Part shown: positions 1-11,000 of the stretch, piece by piece
Layout: each line of letters begins with the position of its first letter
Position numbering within the stretch: the stretch's first letter is position 1
Origin: Branchiostoma lanceolatum
Lineage: Eukaryota > Chordata > Leptocardii > Amphioxiformes > Branchiostomatidae
NCBI RefSeq assembly: GCF_035083965.1
Contig: NC_089738.1
Location: forward strand, 11,186,734 to 11,250,733
Reading direction: 5' to 3'
DNA length: 64,000 nucleotides
Notes under the pieces: generated by a model
Seen by the model: only the letters and a program-made list of their open reading frames with translations
Told to the model about the DNA's origin: nothing
The model's database searches: none
Program-made: the position numbers and the translations under genes

Positions 1-951
1 AGAACAATCATCACCTCTCCAGAATTCAAACCCGACACTGAAGCCTCCACAACAGCAGTGCAGTCGACCTTGCCTACCCAACCAACATTCATGAATGAAG
101 AAGATGCTGCCGACCAGGTATCAAGAATAAAGGCACATTTCCACATGAAAGCAGCTGAGGTCACAAAAGGAAGTGGTACTGAGGAGAGTCAAGAAGTGGA
201 AGGTAACGATAATGTTAATGCTGAAGAGAGTGAGCAGCGAGGTGACAGAACAGCTGAAGAGAGTGAGCAGCGAGCTGACAGAACAGCTGACGAGAGTGAG
301 CAGCGAGCTGACAGAGCAGCTGAAGAGAGTGAGCAGCGAGCTGACAGAGCAGCTGAAGAGAGTGAGCAGCGAGCTGACAGAGCAGCTGAAGAGAGTGAGC
401 AGCGAGGTGACAGAGCAGCTGAAGACAGTGAGCAGCGAGGTGACAGTGATGGAGAAGAGAGTGAGGAAAGTGACAGTGATGAAGAGAGTGAGGAAGAGGG
501 AAGTGATTGTGAGGAGAGTGAGAAAGAAGACTCAGGAAGACTTCCAATTGTTTTGAATAGTATCGTTGTAGTGGCGTATGAAGAAGACTGGGAAGTGGGG
601 GAAGTGACAAAGTTTGGGAAGACTGACTCTGAGTTTTCTGTAAGTTTTATGACTCGAACAAGAAAGAAGAAAGATGGAGAATACAAAGATACCAACTTGT
701 TCTACTGGCCAAATCGTCGTTCAGTGTACACTGTAGAAAGGAAATTCATCCTCACCATCCTGGCCGAAGAGAGACTAGAACTTTGTGAGGAATCAAACAG
801 TTCCAACTGCAGGACAATACTGACAAAGATAAAGGGGTTTGAAGACATAGACAGGGCACACACAAGGTACTACAACATGTACTTCGCAAGGCGACAGCCA
901 AGGGCGACAAAACCACGGATTGCAAAACCACGAGGGAGAAAATCAACCTGA
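1..951 (+). CDS. 3' part of an unrecognised protein with an acidic 11-residue repeat
   Basis: The frame is open from the window edge to a TGA ending at 951, so the true start is outside or in an upstream exon; the first ATG is at 91. Seven 33-bp units (220-450) encode AEESEQRADRA-like repeats. They run into a Glu/Ser/Asp-rich stretch (about 451-540), then a folded-looking C-terminal part (about 545-870) rich in aromatics: VVAYEEDWEVGEVTKFG, FYWPNRR. The WxVGxV...WP pattern resembles small SH3/Tudor-like C-terminal domains seen in lineage-expanded or transposon-associated invertebrate proteins; that is an impression, not an identification. The last residues are basic (RRQPRATKPRIAKPRGRK). Because the next coding exon downstream (2099) is internal to FARP, this frame probably sits inside a FARP intron on the same strand, as a transposon-derived or intronic gene. 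Confidence 0.5.
   Translation, partial: RTIITSPEFKPDTEASTTAVQSTLPTQPTFMNEEDAADQVSRIKAHFHMKAAEVTKGSGTEESQEVEGNDNVNAEESEQRGDRTAEESEQRADRTADESEQRADRAAEESEQRADRAAEESEQRADRAAEESEQRGDRAAEDSEQRGDSDGEESEESDSDEESEEEGSDCEESEKEDSGRLPIVLNSIVVVAYEEDWEVGEVTKFGKTDSEFSVSFMTRTRKKKDGEYKDTNLFYWPNRRSVYTVERKFILTILAEERLELCEESNSSNCRTILTKIKGFEDIDRAHTRYYNMYFARRQPRATKPRIAKPRGRKST
220..450 (+). repeat. Coding minisatellite, 7 units of 33 bp
   Basis: Seven consecutive 33-bp units each encode an 11-residue AEESEQR(A/G)DR(A/T) block. Units differ by a few substitutions that mostly change A/G or T/A residues. The repeat also keeps other frames open on both strands, which explains several spurious overlapping frames here. 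Confidence 0.9.
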
Positions 952-2098
952 AATGTAAAAAGAAAGAGACATGTTAATGTTTTGATGATGATGTAGTACA
1001 GTATTGTACAACTGTTAGGTGTACTATTTGAGTATTTATTTAGTTATCTCTTGCAATGTGCTCAGACCAAAGTCATAAGATTAAGCAGTTGTGATATTTC
1101 GCAGGTCATGTGCAACAGTAAAATGACATTATGTTATGAAACTCATATTTCATGATGAGATACATCAATTCTGATATCATATATGGATTCAGCATGTGTC
1201 AAAACCCTCAGGATGCAAATTTTGTTGTAAAAGATCAAAGCATACTTGAAATATTTTGATTACGCATATTTAATGAGCCGACTTAGAAATTATCGCACCC
1301 AAATTCATGTCACATGTCAAAATATCATATTTCATGATGAGATAAGTCAATTCTGATAGCATATATGGATTCAGCATGTGTCAAAACCCCCAGGATGCAA
1401 ATTTTGTTGTAAAAGATCAAAGCATACTTGAAATATGTTGATTACGCATATTTAATGAGCCGACTTAGAAATTTATTGACAATCTTGGTTGACATGCCTG
1501 TCTGAAATGTCAATATTTGCCATAGTTCAGGATTTCGTAACTCGGGAACTATCAGTGCGAGGAGGCTGATGTTTATACAAGGTTTAATATGGTCAGAATA
1601 AAGACTTGTAAATGTGAATTGCTGGTTGTGTGATGTTCTGTTCTTGAGATATAACGGTATGAAAAACGATAAAAATAGCTTATTTTAAAAACCCGTAACC
1701 TTAAGTGCCCAAAATCAAGACTTTGATTGCCAGTATCTCGGCCATACAACATCCGATTCACTTCAAACAAAAACCATCTTGTTTCTTTCAGTGAGCTCTT
1801 TCTGATAAGCTAAATTGTGAATGGCTAGCATCAATTTCAATTTTTTGTCCAATACCCCTAATTAGAGCATGGCAAACTACAGAGCATTTAATAATACTTT
1901 AAAGTGGATGGATCAGCATATTAATGGTCACAGAAAAGACATAAGTTGCGATTTTGTTTGGTGCCCCATATTTAGATCTACTGTATGATTTTTTTCAATC
2001 ATTTTCAACTTTACAATTAATACATTGATGAAGCTTAGATATCCAGCAATTTCTACAGAGCTCTTGTTTTAACTGCATCTGTTTCAATTTTTGTTCAG
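952..2098. other. Non-coding interval, probably FARP intron, with a 182-bp direct duplication
   Basis: No exon was found here. Two nearly identical blocks, 1144-1292 and 1326-1474, lie 182 bp apart in direct orientation and differ at only a few positions, so this is a local tandem duplication. The rest is AT-rich. A pyrimidine tract and AG at 2097-2098 form the acceptor for the FARP exon at 2099. Confidence 0.7.
1144..1474. repeat. Tandem direct duplication, about 149 bp per copy
   Basis: Blocks 1144-1292 and 1326-1474 align without gaps at an offset of 182 bp and share runs such as GGATTCAGCATGTGTCAAAA. They are separated by 33 bp. No coding potential is evident. Confidence 0.85.
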
Positions 2099-5000
2099 GT
2101 ACCTGTTTGCTTTACAAGTACGGAGAGACCTCGCCACTGGTCGGCTGCCTAGCTCTGACAACACAGCAGCGCTCATGGCGTCTTACATTGTACAAGGTGT
2201 GTAACCATTCCGTTCTAGTTCTAGTTTTGATAATACAGCTGCCCTCATGGCGTCTTACATCGTACAAGGTGTGTAACCATTCCGTTCTAGTTCTAGTTTT
2301 GATAATACAGCTGGACTCATGGCGTCTTACATCGTGCAAAGAGGGGAACCTTTCTGTTCTAGTTCTAGTTTTGATAATACAGCTGGACTCATGGCGTCTT
2401 ACATCGTACAAAGAGGGGAACCTTTCTGTTCTAGTTTAATGCTTTTCCATGGCATTACTTGTCCTAAGTCTGATCTGTTTCATACATGTATTAGACAGGC
2501 TAATGTTGTCTGTCAAGCTGACATAATTTTTGTTGGTCATGATAAACAAGATTACATCAAATGACAGTATAACGAATCCTGGGAAAAATAATAGATGACT
2601 TTACGGTGTGGCCTAGCAAATCAGTTACCCTTCTGCTAGCTGCTAGTGGTATAGGTCAAATTCCATGCCCCCAGAGGTTGGATTTTTTATTCCTTGTTCG
2701 GCATGTTGTTGTCAGGGGTTAAGCCTTCAGTCCACTGTTTCAGCTTTGCCTCAGGCATGTAACACTTGTCAATATGACTAATTAAGAGTAAGGGTCCACC
2801 CAGATGTGCGCTGGCCAAATATGTGAGCAGTGGCAAGCCACATTGCGCTATTCTTCCATTCGTTCAGACTCTTGGCACATAGGGCAGCCAGTTTCCTTGC
2901 TGTTTCAGAAGTAGGGTATACTTTTATACGGAGGTGTTGTTAGCCCTTTCCCTTTAATGAGCTTGTGGCACCTCCTCGAACACAACACTCCCATTTTATG
3001 TCCCTTTTGAAAGACAGTGCAGCCCCAACCAACATGTCCTGACCCCGGGACTTGAACCAGGTTCTCCAAGTTAGCAATCAATTGTAACAAGGAGTGCAAA
3101 TGTGAGGCTGCTACCTGTTGAGCTACAGGGACATCCCCTACATGACACTATCAGCCATTGAAATAACATCATGCAAAAGAGGACAACTTCTTTACCTTTA
3201 TACCTTTTTGCTTTTCCTGCAGCTGAGGTTGGTGATTTCACAGCGGAGGAACACCCAGAGAGTTCCTACATTACAGAGTTCAAGTTCGTGCCAAACCAGA
3301 CGCCACAGATGGAGAACAAGATAATGGAGTTCCACCAGAAACTTGCGTGAGTCCCGCCATCGTAAATAGATATGCCTAGCCTTAGTATTTGACATGCCCC
3401 ATAGTATTGGAACATCCATATTGTACCTGAGGTTGCAAAAGTGCAGTCTAATTACATTACACAAAATAGATATTTTACCAGTGAGAGACGGGAGACATAT
3501 GCTGTCTGAAACAGTTCAATGATAAAAGAGTACTACAGCGAATTCTGACCAAAACGTCCAACTCTATTAACCTTTAGCACACTGAAGTAGCCGTTTGGCA
3601 CCCCATTCTCTATTGGTTACAGAGTTAGGCAGCAGGGAGAAGGTTAAAGTCTATATGTATGTCGAGTTGTTTGATTGGGTTTGTTCCATGTATGATATTC
3701 CTGGATATCTGACCTACAGTGTGATTAAATGAGAGAAATGATTTTTATTGCTAGAGTCCATTCCAAGTCACCACACGGTTTTTTTAGTGATATTTATAAT
3801 ATCTTCGAATATTTGTCATATAATTATAAACTGTTATAAATATTAACAAATGTTTAGAAAAAATGTAAATATGAGAGTACCATCTTTTAGAAAATGTTTC
3901 AAGAATTTGCAAACATTTCGAAAGTTACTGTCAAAAGAGATCATTTTTCAAAACAAATTTGAAATATGAATTGATTTGTTTCAAGTTTCGAAACATTTCG
4001 AAACAAAGATATGGGTCATTTGCCCCCCGTAACGAGCCGCTAATCCTAACAAAGCCTGTCACAGTTTGGATCGGGCGTGGACCGCCGACCGAGCGGGAAG
4101 TCACCGAGTTCCTCTAGTCCAGATATTAGTAAAGCACAATTCAACTGTAGTTTTGCCACTCAAAAAGGGCCAGCAAATGTTGCTAACGATCAGGAACCGA
4201 CAGTGGTCAAATGACAAGACGCAATGAGCAAAAACAAAAGGTTTATCCACGCCAAATTAGCCCGACATTCGGCATAATACAAAGGGATAGCCGGAAAGGC
4301 GGCCGTAAATTGGGAGAATCTATTCTTTGTGTAGGGGGGCAAACTCCTTGTAAATACTTTAAACCAACGTAAAATGATTACAGATACGAAATTTCACAGT
4401 AATAATGTAGCACTGAAATACTGTAATACTTAGATTATTTACTTCAAATCTTAAACTCTGTCGAAATATGTTGAAAGATAGATACATAATGATATTTCAG
4501 ACAGCGTGTTCCCCTGCTAACAGCCCGCGTCATGTCGTCTGCCGGGAATGCAACAACACGAGCACGAGTACGAGCATGAAGTTTTGATAGCGAAACAAAA
4601 TCCACGATCTGACACTCTTCATCTCTGGTAGCCGCGGCGACTGTTGGAGGGCTTCTCTTACTTGCAGTCTTATACATTAGCCCGTACAACAGTTGTACGG
4701 GCTAATGTATAAGACTGCAAGTAAGAGAAGCCCTCCAACAGTCGCCGCGGCTACATCTCTGGAACAATAAAGCCTCTATGCTTTACCCTGTTGGCTGATT
4801 GACGTTTTTGATTTGCACTGGGACAGGGAATTGCTGAAGGTCAGTTGTTTAGTCCCAGTGCATGTGCTGGCGTGCCTGTGGGGAGGGCAAAAGCCTACTG
4901 TTACAACTTCCGTCAGTACTTTCTGTTATTTCTATCCCATTTGGCTGGTTTCTGCAAGATTTTTCGGTTTGATTGATGGGGAAGCCAAGGGATTAGGCAC

Positions 5001-8000
5001 TGATAATGTTTCTTTCGGATTGTTGTGGTGTTGGTAGACCCGTTAACTGTTTGTTTACGTTACTCCCGACCGACCGGCCGTGAGAGCACGGCGGGGTGTG
5101 AGCGCTGCCTTTCTACGTCTATTTTTGGGTGTAATCTAACTAATTAACAGCAGACTGTGAATTTCTTCTTTCGAAAAAAAGATAGGAAATTCGAAATAAA
5201 GGCAGGGGGATGAAATCAATCTTTAGAAAGTATCAAAAATATTGTTCTGGGTGCCATAAATATTTTGAATATTCCACCACAACGTGGGAACAATTAGAAA
5301 GTGTAAACATATTTCGAAATGATTGGAAACTATGGAATATGGATTACAAATACTTACAAAAGTTTCAGATTAATTCTAAACAATGGCAACAAACATCCGT
5401 GCGGTGACTTGGAATGGACTCTAATATGTGAAAAGCTTTGACATGTGGTCAGTCCAGTGGTGTTAGATTTGAAGCTCTTATAAATGTGTCTCTCCTGTCT
5501 CTTGTTCCAACAGTGGTCAAACCCCAGCCGATGCGGACAGAAATTTCCTGGACATCGCTCGTCGGCTGGAGATGTACGGGATCAGGTTACACCCGGCGCA
5601 CGACCACGATGGGGTCAAGATCAACCTGGCGGTCGCCAACATGGGTGTCTTGATCTTCCAGGTGAGAGGAGAACAAAAGACGAAGACATAAGTGTCTGCC
5701 CTTAATGTCTAATTCATGAGTTACATGTATTACCCCCATGAAAAATGGATTTATAGTTTTTGGTCCATTTGTCTGTGTGTCTGTAGCAATATCTTAAGCA
5801 CCTCTCCGCTAATTTGACACTTAAGAAAAGTTGGGCCCCTAAAAGAGAATTTCTCATCGCTATAAACACACTTTCATGCAGCCTTTTTCTTTTTAAACCA
5901 GGCTCTTTGGGGCACCAACTCAAAGACATACATGAATGAGACCTTATTGATTGTATTGTACTGTGGAGAACTCATTGTATTTTGTACATTGTTTAAGGGT
6001 GTAGCTACTAGATCAATAATTCATTTACTTTGTTGTCTTTCTCAGGGTCACACAAAGATCAATACCTTCTCCTGGGCCAAGATCAGGAAACTCAGTTTCA
6101 AGAGAAAACGGTTCCTGATCAAACTGCATCCTGAAGCCTATGTAAGTTAAATAACCTATTATTTTTTTACCATTCTTAACCTTCTCCCTGCTGCCTAACT
6201 CTGTAACCAATAGAGAATAGGGTGCCAAATGGCTACTTCAGTGTGCTAAAGCATTTTCGAAGCATTTTCTCCTGGCCACAGTCTACAGTGCGAAAAGCTT
6301 TAGTGAACACCCTGCAATTAATGTTTCCGTTTTTTTTGCATGGACATCAATTTTAGTTGACTAAATGTATGGATTTATGATAATAAATATTTGCAATGTA
6401 TTAATGTAATATGAGGACATCTACTTATCATGGATTTTATATAATGTTGACATTTATTGTTATTCACAATTGTTGGGAATTGACATTTATTTATCATTAA
6501 TGTTTCCAGGGATTGTACAATGCGACAGTGGAGTTTGTGATGAGTTCGAGGGATGCCTGTAAGAGTTTCTGGAAGTTGTGTATCGAGTACCACGCTTTCT
6601 TCCGCCTGGAGGTCCGGCCAAAGCCAGTGCCAAAATCTATCCTTTTCAGCAGAGGGTCTTCCTTCAGGTTCAGGTAATTAAGTCATGTCTCTGTCCCTTT
6701 CTTAAGTACAGTGAAACCTATGCAAGAAAACAGTTACTCAAGCAGCTGGAGAGATTTTGGAAACGGTCAGACATTTCAGCTAGCATCCACTACCTTTTGT
6801 CAGTGCTTGAGTAACTGTTTTCATGTTCATAGGTCAATGAGCCCTGTTCAATGTGATAAGAGCTTTCAGGCAAAAGATATGCTTGATTCTCTGGCGATTT
6901 TGAAGTCGGACTACCCTCCGGCAGACAATGAATTTGGCCAATGGTTGTTTACAATGTGACGCTGGCTTAAGGACCACCTGGTAATCTTAGCCACAAGTCA
7001 TCCCTTCAATTATCTGTCATGTTGACTCAAACATTAAGAACCCTATCTGTAGTAGCAGCCAGTTCTGTCTAAGTGGCTATGTCCTTTTGTGTGGTCACCC
7101 CAGACAGGTTTGACTGTAATTGGACTAAGAAAGTAAAACAGCATGTATTTTACACATAATTTTGTGGTACTTACTTTGACTTCCAGGTGTTGCATCGTTT
7201 TCCAACAGATAGGAGAAATTTTTCGGTAGATTCGTATTGAAGTCCTTTTTTTTTCATATTTCAGTGGTCGAACACAAAAGCAGTTGATTGAAGAGATGAG
7301 AGATGGCGGCTCCCCCAGCAAGAACCCCAAGTTTCAAAGGTATGTTTCCTCATATTCTGGCAACGTCATTATTGGTAAATTATGGTAAGGTTTCTCTAAC
7401 TTCTAAGATTGCATGCCACATACTTTAGTTACACAACAATGCAATAGTTGTGGACATACACGAAAGACATGTGGGTTAAGCATTGCTCCAGTGTAACCAA
7501 AACCAATACATTGCTGTTCAAAGGAAGAAAAAAATGTATTTTCCTATTTCTATGTTTTTTGGTTGATGTGAAAGTACCAATGCTCAGTGTGTGCATTGTA
7601 CTATCTGCTATGGAAAAAGCATTACACTTCATCGCAATCTTTACACACTTTGAGTTCAAAGAGAGAGAGATTGATTTACTAAATAATAAAATGCCTCTTG
7701 TGGTGCCCGATGTTTCCAACCTAAAGTTATTCTCCATGTCCATCCAGGTCCCACAAACTGCGAGCTTCAACCCAGAGCCTTCAGATCATGCCCACACACG
7801 AGGTCACCCGGCTGGACACCAACAACATGCGCGCCAACAGCTTCAGCCACTACGAGACCCAGGACCCCCGCATCCCGCCGTACATCAAGCCGCCGCTGTC
7901 CTCGGACCCGGCGGTCGTCCCGGCGACCCAGCTGGACAAATCAGGTGACCTTGACGAGCACGAGGCCATGCATGACCGTGTTGGGGAGATGACGAGCGAG

Positions 8001-11000
8001 CATGACGTCATGCAGGGGCTGGTGCGCCAGATGTCCAGCGAGCATGACCAGATGCAGCATCTTGTGAAGAAAATCACGGCCTTGCATGCTGATTCGGACG
8101 AGGTGATAGACCAGCCCGATGGCGAGAAAGAGGAGGCTGGGACCCCCGGCTCTGAAGGCAATGATGCTGTTCCTTCTGCAAGTAGTGACACAGGGATAGG
8201 GAACGATAGTCCTAGTAGTGCGGGTGCCATCAGTACAGATGAGCACCTCGACTTAGCCACGAATGTGCTCTTACGGGGACTAGAACAGGCAGACACTGCT
8301 GATACAAATGACAATTGTGTTCAGGAATGCCAGGGAAAAAGTCCCACCTTGATGAACGAAAATCCAAGCAATCTACAAAATCTTTCAGATGAAGTTAAAG
8401 CAACAAGTAAAATGGTCAATAACGATTACCCAAAATCAGCCAGCAATGCATCGCATAATTCCCTGTTGACTTCTAACAATAACCCTGTGATTGTGAACGG
8501 TGCCCAGGCTGAAATTTTGTCCTTTGCTAACACACATGCGTCGTTTGGCAGTGGCCTTGTGCTTGATGGTAGCGAATGCCACATTCCTTATCAATCCCCT
8601 TGTGAACTCCACATAACAGAAGATGAGGTAAGACCCTACAGTACCCCCCACAACATTCCTCTCCACATAACAGAAGACTCCAGTTCGTCTTCTGACAGCT
8701 GTTCAGAGCCACCCTCGGCCCCTAACAGCCCTGCTCTGCACATACAGAAGTCACAAAATCAGCCCTGTAGAAATGGTAAACATAAAACTATAGTCGTCCA
8801 AGCCGACGTAAACTCCACGTCAGATACACGTATGAGTGAGTTCAGTCCTGTGCCAATGGAATTGGTCCACGCTGACGAGCCCTTACGAGATCGCTCGGAC
8901 TACTTGGCCATTGGTTCTGTAGAAAGCATCCCAGCTTCTCCACCAATGGCAGAAGCGCCTTCCTCAGAAATCCCCCCTATGCCACATAAAACACACCCAT
9001 CTTTGTCCAATGATAACAATCTTACCACGGAAAAGTCCGCACGTCCGTCCCATCCAGTGGGCGCTGCGCCCTGCTTCTCGGGTGCCGTTGTTTTCGGAAA
9101 CCCTTATGCACTTGGTTTTAACCGTCAAGAAAGCGAACTTTCAGACGACGTTTTTCACCCAAGCCTTGCAAGAAATGAGAGCGACGGGTCCCTTAACCTT
9201 AGTGACGATAACAGTGCAATAAGTAGCAATAGCGGGTAGCAGTAATATTCTCATCATGTCAAAATCAGTATGTGAAAAGTTTTGACAGTTGCAGCTAATT
9301 AGAGTTTTGTTTCTGTTCTTTCTCTTTAACTTTCTTGAAGTTTCATTCAAGATATGTTTTCATTTCCAGCATGGCTTATATAAGTTTGTTCCAGGACTTG
9401 CGTGACTTGCTTGGTTTCCTTGTCCCTTCTTCTTTGCCTCTAGCATGCTGTAGTCTTCTCTGAGTTGTTTTCTCTCTGCTTCTTTGTAAGGAGATTGGCA
9501 CCATTTTGGGTTGAAGTTTGGTTGTGCTTTCTTTGTCCTCACACCATTTTGTTGGGTTGTGGTCTGTAGAAGTTTGTTGTTGGGTCGGCCTTACTGAATG
9601 ACAAGCATAGCCTGCATCGATTAGATACTTTTGTGTTGTTGGTACTTTAACCTTCATGATGCTAAGGTAGCTGATTGGCCTAAAGGGAGGAGGCAGGAGG
9701 GAGAGGGTTAAAGGAGTAGTTCCACATTCTAGTTTAGATATACGGGCCGATAGATGTCTTTTTAAGCGACATTACATGACGTTTGGTTAAGAAGGTAGCG
9801 ATCTCAGTTATGCAATTACATGTACGTACATGACATATATGGAGGAGCTTGAATGGTTACGATTTTTTGGAAGGACACTGGTTAGAAAAATGTGAGTTAG
9901 GAATTAAAACTTGCTCTTGATTGAGAAGACAATTTGATCACGTAAACTTCAAAATTTGGACCAGGTCAGGTCCAGTATTTTGTTGTCAATATGTCAGCAC
10001 TTATCAAATAGTATTGCCATAGGCCACCATTCTTGCCAATTCAAAAATGTCTGACCAATTACAGTTAAGTGTGTAAACTGCAAGAAAGGGCATTTCACCA
10101 AATTCCTTTTGTAACACCTTAGTGATACCTGAGTGATGTACATTATATGGTTGTAGAGTTTTTACTTCCCAAAGTTTAAAATGACCAAATTGGATTTAGA
10201 ACATAAAGTCAGTGGAAGAGATGGGGGCCCCAAACAATGCATCAGTGCTAATATAGATCTATGAAAAATATTGATTATAGATGTTGCCAGTTCGGTTTGA
10301 AATAGTTTATATTAGTTCACTAATTTGCCATGACATAACAAGGTTTATTTTTTGTTGCAGAGTTGCTTTGAATCAAACGTAGTGCTATGAAATGATATAT
10401 CTAAATGTAAATACCTACTGTAAATGCTTTTTACAAGAAGCATGCCCAGACGTGCATGTATGAATGATCTACATTATAAAGGAGTAGCACAAAGACCTTA
10501 TACTTATAGGAAATCAGAAGTTAGGAAAGATTGTAAGACTAGAAACCTTCGTGCCCCAAACTTACATGTATACTAGACAAGGCACTCCTGTATATACGTA
10601 TAGCATGGTGAATCTTGCCATCTTTGACAGTGCTGTCTTTTTTTATATGAAGAAATATAGGAACATAGCCAGGACTTGTAGTTTCTAATATCTAGCAGCA
10701 TATATGAATATTACCCACCAAGGACTCTATTGAACCAGATCAGATTTTTTTGAATGTCTACGTTCAAAGCCCAAGAAACACTAGCAAATATATCTGTCTA
10801 TTTGAACTATCTAAAACGTAATGTTGTATATATTCTCTTTTCCAATAAACAGTACAGTATAGAGGCATGGAACCGTCAAGCAAAATTCTCTCCTCATTCT
10901 ACTACATAAATCCAACTCTATCTCACGTAGTCTACAGTATGTGCATTATGAACTATTTTGAGTGAATGTAGAACGTCATACAGAGTAGGGACAGCTCAGA

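Noticed and set aside
189..695. Ser/Leu-rich minus-strand frame
   Set aside because: It is the antisense shadow of the 33-bp coding repeat; composition follows the repeat.
2107..2564. Repetitive frames on both strands
   Set aside because: They arise from the 72-bp exon-end duplication, not from a gene; the FARP frame stops by splicing at 2196.
7448..7948. 166-residue frame overlapping the FARP exon at 7748
   Set aside because: Out of the FARP frame across the exon and unrelated to any domain.
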